64,000 nucleotides of DNA from the NCBI RefSeq assembly GCF_958298935.1, contig NC_084940.1, positions 9,330,001 through 9,394,000 of the forward strand, written 5' to 3'. The stretch is from Phragmites australis (lineage: Eukaryota > Streptophyta > Magnoliopsida > Poales > Poaceae). The notes under the pieces were generated by a model. That model searched no databases. It worked only from the letters and a program-made list of their open reading frames with translations, and had not been told where the DNA came from. The translations under genes and the position numbers were made by a program. The first letter of the stretch is position 1. Every line of letters starts with the position of its first letter. Positions 10,237 to 23,101 of this stretch are shown here, one piece after another.

Positions 10237-10897
10237 CTGGCAGAGTAGGATATAGATAAGAGAAAAACACAAGATTCTAAGTTGAAGTCTATGTTGTAGA
10301 GACGGGTTTACTTAAAAGAAACTCTTATTATATTTATTACTCACTAACATCAAACCCTACTTCTAAGATGTGAATGCAGACATGGTGCATAAGGGCAATT
10401 CTTCAACTCATATCAGACACTCACAAGTAATAAGATACATCAGAATCAGAAACTCCAAACTGACCTATACAACACTACTGATCAATCTCTATTATTCTAA
10501 CAGGGTTTCCCTCATCCGAGTCACTGTCTAGGCATTCTAATCCTGAGCTTGAGAGAGGTTCAGAGCGAGCTCTCTTAAGTGGGGGTGAAACTGGTGTAGG
10601 AGTAACTTCACATAGGCGGCGTTGAGTACATGTTGTCTTCTTCAGCTTCTTCCAAGTGATGATGAACCACCTTCAGTTCTTGCATAGCGCTCTTGTAGGG
10701 TCGATCCAAGGTGACGGTGAGTTGACCTTGGATTTGGAGCATGATATTCTCTTCATTCTAGTAGCATCAGAATCCATTATATGGGCTTGCGTTGCTGCGA
10801 ATGGGGACATAACATCACAATGAGTCCTTGATTGTTTCTATATTGTCCAAGCACATGCAACAAAGCGCTTGACGTACAACAACGTCTTGTCAACAAT
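10237..10897 (-). other. Non-coding leader-like region of the Tekay fragment
   Basis: About 660 bp between the gag start and the inverted Tat LTR, with no supported reading frame. By position it would be the element's 5' untranslated region. No Tekay LTR or primer binding site is recognisable. Confidence 0.35.
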
Positions 10898-11412
10898 TGG
10901 TAAACCGACGGTCTAACGAACTTGTCGAAGAATAGAGGGATGCTTTGAGTAGACAATTCACAGGGGGGACATACATGGGTTTTTAGATAGGTTTGGGACT
11001 CCCTAAGGATAATAACCCTATATCATGTTTGTCTTGTATTGATCTGAGCCTATTAAAGGGGGTGTAGCTAGTCTAGATGGATCTAAACCTAGTTGATGAC
11101 TTCTTCCTTGGCTCTTGTTGGCTCATATGGGCTTGTGGAACTCATATCGCTTCTGATGACTTCTCGTGACGTTTTCTCACCTGTCCTTTGCGGGGCCCCT
11201 CGGCTCCATATATATATGGGAGTCTCATACGTCCTCTAGACTCTTCCTTCCGATTCTTGGAGATAGACCTTCCTAGTTACGAAATGCCTTAGGTATCTGC
11301 CAATAATTTTCTTTCATCCAGGGATCCCCTTCACAGAGACAAAGATATGCTCCAAGAATTACAGGAGACCCTAGGGTATCCAGATATGGTAACTATACAT
11401 TATTCATCGTCA
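10898..11412 (-). mobile_element. Second Tat-lineage 3' LTR, inverted relative to 4230-4701
   Basis: The reverse complement matches the LTR at 4230-4701 from TGACGATGAATAATG to GTTTACCA. It shares the landmark words AATACAAGACAAAC and TAGGGTTATTATCCT, plus CTACTCAAAGCATCCC near the end. Its polypurine tract (reverse complement TGATGGGGGGCT) follows at 11413-11424. TATATATATGGGAG at 11208-11221 is the mirror of the promoter-like box in the other copy. Confidence 0.7.
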
Positions 11413-13450
11413 AGCCCCCCCATCAGCACGTGAAGTGGCTTCGACGGTTCAAGTATATAGCCAGCAAAGATAAGCTTTTTGTCTGACCATATTATTGAGT
11501 AGACTTAGATTTCCGATTAGGATGAAATAACTAACTGAGTTTCCTTGATTTTAAGATCACCTAATCGATATTTCAAATGCCTCCTAGTTCTCAAGAGAGC
11601 ATTGGATTCTTTGTCACATCCGAGTAGGATTTCTACTCAGCCCAAAAATTTTCCCATCCTTGCCAAGTACAAGGGAGATATGACTCATCACTGGCTAGGC
11701 TTGAAAGATGAACCGTGGCAGTGGAAAGTTTGCATATTGGTGAAAAATATTCTCCATCATGAATGTGAAGGGATCATTGCTCCATCCTTTCGACTGCTCC
11801 TATGCTCTAGAAAACCTGATGGGTAAATGACTGCACCTAAGTTTGCCTCTTTGTTCGTGTTGGTCAGCTAAAAAGACATAGTTTTCATGATCGAGCGTTG
11901 CTTGGGTTTTCGTGACTCATAATGCAGTCGCACCTAGGATTAAGGCTCGGTAGGTGAGGCGTCTCGCCTCCTGATATGTTGGTCTATATAAACTTGCAGG
12001 CATCGGACCTCAGCTTCTTCCCCAGAGTTCACACCCCTCACCCCTCCACCATTTCCCACATAATCTAGTTTAATGGTGAAGGTCATCGGTGTCTCCTCTG
12101 ATGAGGAGGTTGAAGGAACTGCTGTGACTTGCGGCGGCCCTATTAGAAATGGCAAGCCCCCAATGCCTCAGGTCCAAGTGGTGGACTGGGATATTTTGGA
12201 GGCAGAAATATAGGAGGAAGAAAAGACAATTGAGGCAGAGAAGAAGGAGGTGTCTAATAGTGTCACCATTAAATATGGCAAGACGCTAGTTGCTTCATCC
12301 TCTCTGTCCTCCTGTTTTTCCGGTGAGGCTAGCTGGAGGGAGTAGCCAAGGCGGTGACTCCGGTGATGGTGGTTGGGAGACAATCCCTCCCCCAGACCAA
12401 CAGTGGAGAGTCCAAATCATCGTCATCGGAGATATCGATGATCTCGGGCTGCGATATTGGCGAGTTTAGACAGGAGTTGGGCCGCTACTGATCTTGACCT
12501 CTCATTGGGCAGGAGAGTTAGGGTTGTCTCTCCTACCTCTTCACCGGGTAGCTCTTTTAGGACTTTTTATAATCATCTCTCCATTAGTTTATCTATAAAA
12601 GAGCTCAAAAAACCTTGTTAAGTGGGATATTCCTATTTCTACTAGGATACATGTGTATGAATTTGTCTCTTCTCGTGAATACAAGAAAACTTCTAAAGTA
12701 GTGTTCGGCCTTGGTTTCTTCTGAGTAAGTTAGGGCACTTTTAGGGTTTCTTATCTGAACATTCATCACAATCATCTTAGACCAGATTCCGAGTGGAAAA
12801 CATTTAAGCTTTCAGGCTCCTCGGGGACACGATAAGGTTTTTTTGCGAAACTTAAAGTAATTCTCTCCCTTTTTGTCAAAAATATGGTGCACACGACAAG
12901 TTTTGTAATCCTAGTATGCGTGAAGTCCCTGACTGGCTTTCAAGGAAGGATTCACAGATGGGCAGTCTAGAAAACCGAGTGCGCACATGGGTATAAGTTC
13001 CCGAATTGCAGCTTACCTTAGTTTTTAAACTTATTCATTCGAAGATAGGCTAAAAGATATATTTTATTTAATTGAAAGTTAGATGCTTTTCTCAATAGAT
13101 GGGGGTACTTTGCGTAGAACGCTATTGACAACTCGTATACTTCCTACTCCTTCAATTAGATACGGATGCGTTGATTGCTAGTCAAAGCGCTTATTACGAC
13201 TAACCTTTGGTCTGCTTGAGTGGGAGATTTTGCAGCCCCCAGTCACTCGTGGGTCGTGATAAGGAGCCTTTTCGCAACCCCATGTTCGCGACACAACAAT
13301 CTTTCTCTTTTTGTTAGAAACTTCTTTCAGAAGGTACACAATATGTTGTTTTCAGTTTTCAGTGCATAGTACTTATTAAGCTCCCTACCGTCTACTCGAA
13401 AATAGGGGTTCTGGGTGGGTAGTCTAGATAGTAAAGAGCATCTTTAAAGT
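11413..13450 (-). mobile_element. 3' internal region of a minus-oriented Tat element
   Basis: The first about 75 bp beyond the polypurine tract match the sequence upstream of the left Tat LTR (CAAAGCTTACCTTTG-like words), so this is Tat internal DNA. Apart from the aORF candidate at 12073 I see no coding similarity. The right boundary with the Mutator-like region is not resolved. About 12600-13450 holds nothing I recognise. Confidence 0.5.
11975..12348 (+). pseudogene. Candidate aORF of the second Tat element, with TATA box
   Basis: CTATATAAAC at about 11983-11992 lies 80-90 bp before an ATG at 12073. The frame starts MVKVIGVSSDEEVEGTAVT and continues past one TAG (12211) into an acidic, lysine-rich stretch ending near 12345. 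Orientation (antisense to the LTR) and position match the aORF of the left Tat element, but the sequences do not clearly align. I do not recognise a domain. It may be a divergent aORF N-terminus or chance. Confidence 0.3.
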
Positions 13451-13632
13451 AAAAGCAACTCATATTTCTCTTGGGTCAAGATAAACTTTTCGCCATCTTG
13501 GGTGCACGTAGGATGCATGATCTGAGAAGCGACTTACCCCATTTGTCAGGCATGAAGATGCGCAGAAATACAAGTAAGGTAGAAAAAGAAAATTGATGAA
13601 CTTCATAGGCAATATGATCTTATTAATACAAG

Positions 13633-16600
13633 AAGGTACTATGGGCAATAGCAAATCCACCAATATCTTTAGGGTCATTAGTGTCCTCTGGAGATGGAGG
13701 CCTTGGAGGGAGGGGTCGTTGTGGTATGAAATTATCATCATCATCATCTTCTTAAGTGATCACAGAATGAGCACGTCCTATTTCGTTGTCGGTTGTACGG
13801 CTTCTTGATGTGGTGCGTGAACGTCCTCTTGTAGTATTCCTTGAACCTTCTTTTGTATTACTGCTGCAACATTGAGGCATTGGTGGCATTAAATCATCAT
13901 CCTCATCGTCCTCGTCATTTTCTGCTTGAATAGTAGAGAGCACACCTGTACCCCCTTAGGTTCGTTGATCTTCGTCGTCTTCTACGTGAACCAGACATCA
14001 CTCCCCTGTCGAAGATCATTTACATCACCAAAAGTTTAAAATTTCTTTGTTGATCAAATCTGTGTCTTCCAAGGATGCCTAACGCAAAAGAAGAACGTTC
14101 GAATTAGTGGAAAAAAGATTAGTAGGGTGACCAAATAGAAAAAGATGAACCTAAATGTAGGATGCATACCGGTCGGGCAACATCGCTGTCCTTTTATGCC
14201 TCCTAGAGAAACCTAGCACAGAAGGATGGTAGGCTAGTTTGCATAACCTGAGGTACCTTTGACACCGCTCGTGCAATAGGGCCCTAAGGTCATCAGTGGT
14301 TACATGTTAGAGCAGAGAGGTTAACACAGAATAGAAGAGTTTTGCATGCAATTTGAATACGGCTTGGATTAGGTTGTTCTCCTTTAAGGGATCATTATTT
14401 CGTCCATGCACAACTTGCAATGAGGCATTAAGTGCTATATCGATCATTGTATTTCATAATTAATATGTAATATTGAAGAAATAACTAATAAATAAAGTTA
14501 TGTGCTATAATTATTTGACAAACATTAAATAAATTAAAATTAATTACATCAACAATATAGTGAATAAGACATAATATGGATGACTACTACATTAAAGTGA
14601 ATAGTATATATATCATGAACAAGTACAAGTGCATCGAACAACTACACCGACTACTCAACGACGACGATGCTGCACGTAATTCACAGGTGTGTAAGCATCT
14701 GGTTGGTGTGTGACCCTTATCCTAGTGGTCTGCGCTGGCCCCTGCCTCGTGTGCTCTTACCCGTCATCATCATCGTCCTCCCATATGGGACAACCACCGA
14801 ACATGTATCCATACCTGCTAACTCGGCGCTGCATGTACCATGATGAAGGATCCTCATGCGGAAGTGTGGACACCCCTAGAATGTGTTTTGATGGAGTCTG
14901 GTGTGCCGAAGGATTGCCCTACTGATACCACTTTGAACCCCCTGGTGCATTTGGATATTGTGGGTACTATCCGTTGAGGAGATTTGTGAAGTTTGTGGCC
15001 TCCATTACAGTAGCCTAGTCAAAATCACGCGTGTCGCTCTAGTTAGGCGTCTGCTGCATGCAGTCAACAACATCCTTGTGATGAGTCAATGCTGGAGGCG
15101 GAGGTGTCATTGTAGTCTAAGGAGGTTGTGTCCACTACGGGGCCTGCAAACCTGTACACTACTCGGGCTCAAGAGCCTGCATGCACTCCTCATCCTCAGC
15201 ACTAGAACATGACACATGATGCTGCGAAGCCAAAGGTGCCTCTCGCAAGTGTGCCCAAACGGGTTCGTTATGGGCACTAGACGAGCACCTACTGTGGGAG
15301 GCACGGGACGAGTCCATAGCTGGTACTTCATACCCCCTCTAATGTAGGGCATAACCATCTAGACCACGTATAGTGGATAGAAAGCGGAACCCTCTTGTCC
15401 TCATGTAGTCCCAGAGAGGGTTTCAATCCCTCCACGTTGATGACACGCTTGCTTCCCCACAAGCTTACTCCGACTGCGTAAGCATTTCGTATGCCTCTTC
15501 GGTCTGTATAAGATGAGGGTCATGTCAGTAATATAGAGGTTTAACTAATAAAAATTGTTATAAGTACCGCAACACTTATCACAACATGAAGAAGATGGTC
15601 ACGATCCTTGGGGAAGGGTCTAGGGGACGAATCTACAAGTCCGCTGAATAAGATGGCACGCGTGCGCGGATAGTACCACAGAAGGTACTCCTAGTATGTG
15701 GCGTCGTCGTATTGTCCAACAGGAACGATGACATTTACCATGTCTGACTCCATCCACCTCTGTATGTGCTTGGCATTCACGGATGCCCAGTCCTGCATAC
15801 CTATGCCCCCTATGCGCTCCTCCTGTATGTGACATAAATAGTTATAATTTGTTAACATGGATCAGCTACGGTACTAATGCTATCTACAGTAACACACTTA
15901 CTTGTGCGCCCGTCCGGAGTCTTGTGGGGGAGGTAGTGGCACAATGTATTAGTAGCTGAACTGTCTGTATACACACTCAGGAGAATATGCTTCCATTTTC
16001 ATGTAGAACAAGAAGCATCTGATCATCCATAACCCTAAGTCATTCCAATAAGAGGATGCGATGAGCCCTCCAATCGTAGTTTTGGCTACTCGTGCCATAC
16101 GCCATGGATTCCACTCCACGAGATCAACGCTGAGGATATCTAGATCACTGATCACCCGGAAGTAGCTACCATGGTCTTGGTACTGGCTCCATCTCAGCCT
16201 GGTATGAATCCACTAATACTCTATCGTAGGCCTTATGTCATCTGCAATACCATCGAAGAAGGGAACTGGATAGTAGCTCTTGAGCACCCAAGGCCGACAA
16301 ACCTGGAGGTACTCCCAACTCCATATCTATAAGAGGAGTAGGCAACTTGTAACAGATCCCTTCTTCTTTGACTACTGGGTTGCAGTACACAATCCTCTGT
16401 AGGTTAGAGCCAGCATAACATATCCCCAAATGTAAGATGGTGGTTCATGAGGACGTGACACAAGCTGACTCAGTAACCATACAATATGGCAGACGACATA
16501 ATCGTTTGTTGTATTGCAGAACATGATGCCTCCTAGTAGGACATACAAGTAAACCTCATAGTGTTGCATAACTGTAGCCTCATCCGCATCCGGTGGGTAT

Positions 16601-17256
16601 GGGCCGAACTGTGGCAGCCCGTGAATCTAGGACATAGAGACCCCAATATCTTTCATGTCATATTGAACACAAAGCCTATAAGATGTAGGGGGTCAATGAA
16701 GCTTGAATAGCACTACAATATTTGAAGTGCATTTCGTAACAAATAATTACCTACCCTCAATGTAACACTTCCACTTCTCCTTGGCTAGTTGTGAAACTAC
16801 TAATGGGATGCCCCTGGTTGGCAGCCAAGTCAGCATGGCCACGTCCCTTAGTTTTACGGCCATCTCCCCGTAAGGAAAGTGGAACGTGTGTGTAAGGACC
16901 CCACCGGTCGATGAGACATGTGATCAGTGGCTCCTCAATTAGTGGGAGAGGTGTCCTACCACTGCCCACCATGGGAGCTCCGGCCATCATGAGAGCGAAA
17001 GGTACAAGTCCTGCCCATGCGAGTGCCTCGTAGAATCGAGGGTCTAACTCTTTAATCGTGTGGATACTCTAGGTTCGCAATGGAAGCAACTGCAAAAGGT
17101 ATCCAATACATGTGCTGAGTTAGTAGCAAATTGTCATGGAAATTAAGAAGCACATATAATAGTGGCACCTGCCACCTTGTGAAAATCGTCCTTCCCCTAT
17201 GGTTCTCATCGTACCATTGTTGAAGAAGCTCAGGAAGACCACCATGAGCCATGACA
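13633..17256 (-). pseudogene. Plant mobile domain (PMD, aminotransferase-like) gene, decayed
   Basis: PMD proteins of hosts (MAIN/MAIL family) act in nuclear gene silencing, and transposon-borne copies are common. On the minus strand, 17040-16750 reads LDPRFYEALAWAGLVPFA, then HFPYGEMAVKLRDVAMLTWL with a frameshift. This is the PMD core. 16569-16372 reads MQHYEVYLYVLLGGIMFCNT ... LTYRGLC. 16150-15949 reads RCFLFYMKMEAYSPECVYRQ, the conserved region before the domain end (family: ...IVEWHxxxRVxRQFG). A proline- and acid-rich tail follows (15350-14640), with a probable intron 14640-14080. The final exon contains DDDDDNFIPQRPLPPRPPSP and ends at TAA near 13633. Stops at 13755 and elsewhere and several frameshifts disable it. 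Confidence 0.65.
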
Positions 17257-17719
17257 GTAATTTCAAGCTTCCTGGTTCAATAAATAGTTGAATAACAAAT
17301 TAGAATATATTACAATCTTTGTGGTTCAATAAATAGATGAATAACAAGCTGCATGGTTCAATAAAAAATATATTTTGTGATGCCAGTACCTTATGATATA
17401 TTACAAAATAAGTAGTACAACTAAGAGATAAATAACAATCTAGAATACAAACCATGTCTGCTTATAACTTCCATGAACAAACTAAATTGCAACAACTCTT
17501 ATACAGTACAATTTGATAGTGGCATGATAGTTTACTATTAGGTCGGGCAAGTCCTCCTGTCATGACCAGATTGTTTCCAAAGTTTGCACTTATGTAGGTC
17601 GTCAACAACATTTGCTTCATCCATGTCACCTTGCAGCCTCGTGGATCTAAGTCTTCCAGGATCCGTGCATCATGATCGGGGATAAGGTATCTACTTAGGC
17701 CCCCTCGAACGCTTTGTAG
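17257..17719. other. Spacer between PMD gene and MULE transposase
   Basis: AT-rich sequence of about 460 bp with repeated GGTTCAATAAATAG-like words (17275-17365). No reading frame or promoter motif is convincing. Confidence 0.35.
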
Positions 17720-19990
17720 CCCCTTCTAATATTGAAGGACCTTGTCTTTGGAAACCATATGCTCCTCAATGCATCGATCATGAAGTACGGTGATACGTAC
17801 TATAATCTCGTTACCACCCATGTCCTTGCAAGAGGCTAAGACATACGAGCACGGGATATGATGCAATTTTGGCTTATTGCATAAGCACTTCACCTTGTGA
17901 GGCCCATGTTGACGCTGCTGCATGGTATCTCCTACGCAATATCATGAAGCATACCTACGGTGGCACATGACCTCAAATTCATTGTTGGTCAGGTTGTAGA
18001 TCCTCGTCCGATGAAAGTGTGCCTTGTTCCTCCTTCTAGATATGATTGCCTGTACCTTAGGTGCAAACCGTGTGCTACACTTTATAGCAGCATTACCATG
18101 ATCTCGAAAGTAGTTCGCCATTCTATAGAATGTGAGCTTAATGGTAGCACACAATGGGAGGCCACGTACTCCCTTTAGGACATTGTTGAACGCCTTCGCT
18201 ATGTTCATTGTCATGATAGTGTACCTAACATGGGATACAATAATTTTTTAAGGCCTATTTGCATAAGAAAGGGTAAATACGATCATTAAAATTTTATGTG
18301 CTAACCTGGCACTGTTAGTGTCATGGATTAGGGCCTAACTCACCGCTGGCTTCTCCGCTATCCACTGGCTAAACGTAGCACATGAACGGCTAACGATAGT
18401 TTGGCCCCTAACCATTTGTATCCGCAGATGGTCCACCTGTGCTTCCTACTCTGTCATCATCTTGTGAGTGGTCTCATTTAACTCTCTCCATATCCCGTTG
18501 AATTTCGTTAACTGGTTCTGAAAATACAACCCTTTGAATCTCTTTATAAGGGACTTGCTGTGGTACCTTGTGTACAGCTTTGCGATCAAGTGTCGCAAGC
18601 ACCATATTCTCTCCACATCAGGTCATGCAATGGAATTATTTGTGCTATCATGCAGCATGTCTAACACATGTAGAAGGCCCTTATTGCGGTTTGAGATGAT
18701 GCAAACTCGTTCCCTATTACCCACGACACGTGTTCTCACCAAGGCGAGGAACCACAACTAGCTATCATTGTTCTCACTCTTAGCCATTGCAAAGGCGAGA
18801 GGAATGACCTAATTATTTGCATCCTCCACCATTGCTATATAAGGGTACCATGTTAGTTGTCGCAAAGAAATGTGGCATTCACGCATACAATCGATCTGCA
18901 ATGTCTGAAAGCTTCGATGTATTGTCCAAAGGGCCAAAATAATCTAATGAGGTATCGGTCAGTGCTATTGTATGACCTATCCTCTAACTTGATTGGCTCA
19001 TCCACCATGGCCCACTAAGTCCCTGCATTCGTCATGGCAATCTTCTGTATAAGCCTTGGAGAATAGTTGTAAGACTCTTCAAAGCTTCCAAATAGCATCT
19101 TCAACACCTTCTGCTTTGCTTGCGATGTGCTGTGGTAATTGATCAACATACATATCTTAGTTTGCACCACCCCCATAATCGATTTTGGCAACAAACATAT
19201 GTCCGTGGCAACTAGGGTGATGAGGAGTTAGGCTATGAACCTCGCATCAACGGCGTGGCTCACATTCCTAATAGCCTCCTCGCTTTATGTATGTGGGGTA
19301 TGTCTACTGATCAAAATATAGTTATCGTATTTTGGCTTATGTGCTCATATAAAGTAAGAACAATTCGAGTGCTTGATACACCTGACCTCATACTCCTTAG
19401 GGTTAGACCAAACTTAGTTGTGGTCTCTTCTTGTCATTACAACATAATTGCTAATAAAGTGGATGCCATTCGCCTATTTTGAAACCGTTGTCTGACATGT
19501 ATGTCTCTATTCTGATATCCTCAGTTAGATAAGGTGTTATACTCAATAATGGCACAATCTAGCAGCCCAGCACCATGTAAGTACTGGATCGCTAACACCG
19601 GATCATTGTTGTCAGCAGCTTCTTCATCCCTGCTACTATCAGCTTCATCGTCCATGCATTCTGCATCTACCTCAGAAGAGTCCACTCCAGCTCCCTCTCT
19701 ACCAAAACTACCCTCCCCAACATGCCCTCCCTCCTCTTCATGCATCACATGCTACCCTGATCCTTCCATGCTAGTCACTATATCATCTTGCACTAGTCGT
19801 GGTACTATGTTTACGTACACCACCATTTCATAGTTCTCCTCCAGTGAAAATGTATGGACAACAACCGAACTATTTAGAACAAGCCGTGGCCGCACACCCT
19901 CCAGGACAATAATATGGGACTGCTTGTTCCCACGCAAAAGGCTCATAACATGTGATTTCATGCCATCTAGGTCAATAGATAGCTCAACTG
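17720..19990 (-). pseudogene. MuDR/MURA-type transposase, inactive
   Basis: The N-terminal part (19961-19521) is an acidic region. The DDE core region (about 19000-18530) contains LAFAMAKSENNDS, then VRTRVVGNRERVCIISNRNK and IWCLRHLIAKLYTRY. In the family the second acidic catalytic position lies in the IISDRHKG context, and here it reads IISNRNKG, an Asp-to-Asn change. 18214-17942 reads IAKAFNNVLKGVRGLPLCAT and the following MULE C-terminal text. 17890-17800 carries the SWIM zinc-finger pattern CLCNKPKLHHIPCSYVLASC, with Tyr replacing the final His. Multiple in-frame stops (for example near 18760 and 18360) confirm a dead copy. The product would have cut and inserted MULE DNA in the nucleus. 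Confidence 0.7.
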
Positions 19991-21400
19991 GATTCTCTAT
20001 GTGCTGATAGTTCTGAATTGTTACGAGCTGCCCGTGCAGAACTACGGAAAAATCTCAATAATAAATATGGAAAGGCATACCGTATCTGCTAAACAAACGT
20101 ATATGTAATAAAATAACTATTAAGATATATGTACGATACACAACTGATTATATACATGTTAGTGAATTAACAATGCTAAGTAAATCATCAATATTGAATT
20201 CAAATAAAATTATTAATATTTATGACTGAATTAAAATATTTAATAAACATTACCTAAATATTAATATACAACTATTGTGATTAACTATTTAATAATTATT
20301 AATGTTTTTTCCTAACATTCGCTTTGCAAAATTTCAATTTCATAATTTATTTTAATCAAATCTTTCTGTCCAACTCAAGTTTTTTTGAATCTTTCTAAAA
20401 AAAAATTTCTTTTTTTTTCTTTGTTCTTTTTCTACTCCTCTTTCTTCATTGCATCGATACCCTACTTACATCTATGGAGATCATACATACAGTAGACCAT
20501 CACTGCACCACTTGCACAGAGTCCCACCAGGAGGGGAGGCACCCATGGCAATGTGGGGCTCACCACCACACATCTTTACTGTTGTTGCACACTATCTTCC
20601 ACAGTTTCACTAAACCTAAGTGATTAATTTAATTAATCAAAGTAATTGAATTAATCAAATTAATCGAATAAAACTAGTTAATGTAATTAATCATATAACT
20701 CTAATAACCTAGATTAATTTACGTCAATACTCTAATTTATATAATCAAACTAAGCAAATAATCTAAGTACTCTAAATTATCAAATTAATATAATTAAAAA
20801 ATGTAATTGAATACATTAAAAAATCTACTTAATCTAATTACTATTATTAATCTAAGTATTAATTAAATACATAATCTAAGTACTTATTGTAACTCTGTTG
20901 CTGCTCCTCTAGTTACTCCTCTCCTGCTGCTGCTCCTCTCCTGACACTGATGCTCCTCCTCGCCTCGCACTGCTTCTTCTCTCCTCATGCTGCTACTACT
21001 CCTCGCCTCGTATTGCTTCTCCTCCCCTCGCGCAGCTACTCCTCTCCTCTCTTGTCGCGTTGTTGCTCCTCTCTTCTCTTGTCGCGTTGTTGCTCTCAAC
21101 TGAAGCCTAATGCCATTATATAGCAAAACACGGTGCCTGGGGACAGTAGTGCTGGGCTGCGTGATAGGTGACAAGACGCGGACAGTATCGACGAGTGACA
21201 AGACCACTGCAACCATAAGCACAAAACTGTATTTGACATCTTAGGTGATGAAAATGGTCGGGCCCACCCTTTTTTAGTGCCTCGTGTACCGAATTCGGGT
21301 TTTCGATGAACGAAGTACCGAATACAAATCTAATTTGTAAATACGCGATATACTATCTATTTTGGTAAATACGGTACCATATATTGTCTTTTTTTAGATT
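19991..21400. other. 5' flank of the MULE transposase
   Basis: 20040-20880 is very AT-rich without features. 20885-21110 is a CTCCTC-rich low-complexity tract that gives a repetitive minus-strand frame of RQERRG-type repeats, which I regard as non-genic. 21240-21410 contains GTACCGAAT-type words and may be the element's terminal region. Confidence 0.35.
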
Positions 21401-22357
21401 TTTGCCCATAACATGTAATAGATCGATACGAGGAAACCATATATATAAAACTACTGACAAATAACAATAATATCCGATGTTAAAAAACAAACATTATTAG
21501 AACTGTTTTTTCCTGGAACACATGTATTAAATCTCGAATTTCTTTAAAAGTGGTTTGTTTCTAGCGCTCCAACCATTTTGATGTATGTCCAAGTGCGACT
21601 GCCGACTAGTAGTACATGATTAGGAGCTGCATTAACTCTAATTATTAATAAAATCAACTCATAACAACCAAGTTTACTTTCTTAATTAGAACGACGTTGA
21701 CGACCCAAATGGTGTTTACCACATCTTGTATAGGGTCCCAAATATTGTTAAATTTTTTAATGTGAAAACTGATCAAATCGACGAATTTTCCTCTATGAAC
21801 ATTGACACAATTTTATGATTTATAGAGACATGTAACAATGAATTTAATTCTCATTAATTTGCCGGTTCACTATTGAAATAATTGGCTTCTCAGGCATTTC
21901 TTTAAGTACGGCATCTTCACAAGATTTACACTTGAGGATATACTACACGGTACGTGGCTTATTCTTTTCTTTTTCTTTTTTTGGTGTGTATAAACTAATA
22001 CAGTACTCCAGTAAGAGAGAGAAAGAGCTCAAGAGAGAACATCAGGGTTGCATTTAATCGATGGGGTGGCTAAGTCAGCTTGATGGAGTGAAGAGAGCCG
22101 CGTGCATTTATTTCTTGTGGCCGTCGTGACTCTCCCATACACTTTCCCTTTTACGGAGGAGAACTAAAATAAGTTTCAAATAAAGATGTAAAAGAACTTT
22201 GCAGTATCCGGTAGTGTTATTTTAGGAGAATTCTTATGCATTTTATGTAAGGAAATTCTTACACATTTTGGTATCGTTCATGACAACATGCAAGCACACG
22301 GTTTGGTCTCTGCATGTTGCATTCAACAGAAAATGTGTCTCTGCCTACGGAACGATC
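21401..22357. other. AT-rich spacer, nothing recognised
   Basis: About 950 bp between the MULE region and the first CACTA element. There is no reading frame above background and no terminal repeat found. Confidence 0.35.
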
Positions 22358-22739
22358 CACTTACTAAAAAATCTTATTTTTCAGAGATGACTCACAGTTG
22401 GATGTTTTAAAGCCGACAATAATAAAGATCTTATATTTGGTTCCGTAGCTCAGATGGACAAAAATTGGCCATCAAGCCAACCGACTGTAATAATGGTCCA
22501 TAGTCCATTTGTAGTATTAACCGGTTGAAATTAACTAGCTGGTTATGTCTTAAACTGTCAATAATATTAGGATTAATACAGTCAGTGCCAAACATCAACC
22601 TACTGCAATATATTACAGCTAGTTTATGTAGCGAATCAACTACGGTTATGGCATCAATACAATCGATTCCTTATACGAATCGATGGTACGAACCGCTTCT
22701 ACTTCCTCTAACCCAATCAGATAGATCTAGCTGTCTGAA

Positions 22740-23080
22740 TAGTCAGCTGCTCGGTGGAGTGGGTATTTTTCCCACATTTTGTTGGAGGGGCGAGGTTTTC
22801 GGAGGAGAATTCATTTTTGTGTGTCAAAGTAAGTAGCTCTGGGTGCTCCATAATAAATAGCTTGGTCAAGCCAGCTTACATCACCTTTGGAAAGCTGAGG
22901 ATGTCCAGACAATACTCAGTTACCCATCCAACTTCCTCCATCCGTGGAGAAGGAAAGAAATGCTCGCACCAAGGGTTTTTCCTTGAAGTTTTGTAACATA
23001 GTTTTAACATTTTTTTTCACGTCCAAGTCTATGGTTTCGTCCAATAGCCAACTATGGCTCTGATATCACCTAAAGCAGCC
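22740..23080 (-). other. Primer binding site and leader of the Tekay segment
   Basis: Minus strand: immediately after the LTR, GGTGATATCAGAGCC (23070-23056) corresponds to the primer site complementary to initiator tRNA-Met (consensus TGGTATCAGAGCC) with one substitution. The following about 310 bp is untranslated leader, cut off near 22740 where CACTA 1 subterminal sequence begins. Confidence 0.55.
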
Positions 23081-23101
23081 TGTAATATTAAAAAAACTCC
23101 T

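Larger units (their letters stand above)
4702..10897 (-). mobile_element. Tekay-like chromovirus fragment (gag, protease, RT) split by two solo LTRs
   Basis: Read on the minus strand, the order is leader (10897-10237), gag (10236 to about 9190), protease (9130-8868 and 7493-7380) and reverse transcriptase (7380-7202 and 5341-4702). RNase H, integrase and its own LTRs are absent. The left end is cut off inside RT by the Tat LTR and the right end abuts the inverted Tat LTR. Removing the two solo LTRs with one copy of each target duplication gives continuous coding similarity across both sites. The MVNTRS gag start and protein order fit the Tekay/Del lineage. Confidence 0.75.
13480..21400 (-). 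mobile_element. Mutator-like element (MULE) with transposase and plant mobile domain gene
   Basis: Two decayed genes lie in the same orientation: a MURA-type transposase (19990-17720) and, about 470 bp downstream, a plant mobile domain (PMD) gene (17256-13633). This pairing is known for a class of plant MULEs. A sequence near 21400, reading GGGCAAAAATCTAAAAAAAG on the minus strand, looks like a MULE terminus, but I could not find its inverted partner or a 9-bp target duplication. The boundaries are therefore approximate. Confidence 0.65.

Noticed and set aside
13460..13747. Minus-strand 95-codon frame starting MMMMIISYHND
   Set aside because: It is a shifted reading of the PMD gene's last exon, whose true frame gives DDDDDNFIPQRPLPPRPPSP.
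20884..21222. 112-codon minus-strand frame with RQERRG repeats
   Set aside because: It is explained by a CTCCTC-rich low-complexity tract near the MULE end and resembles no family.
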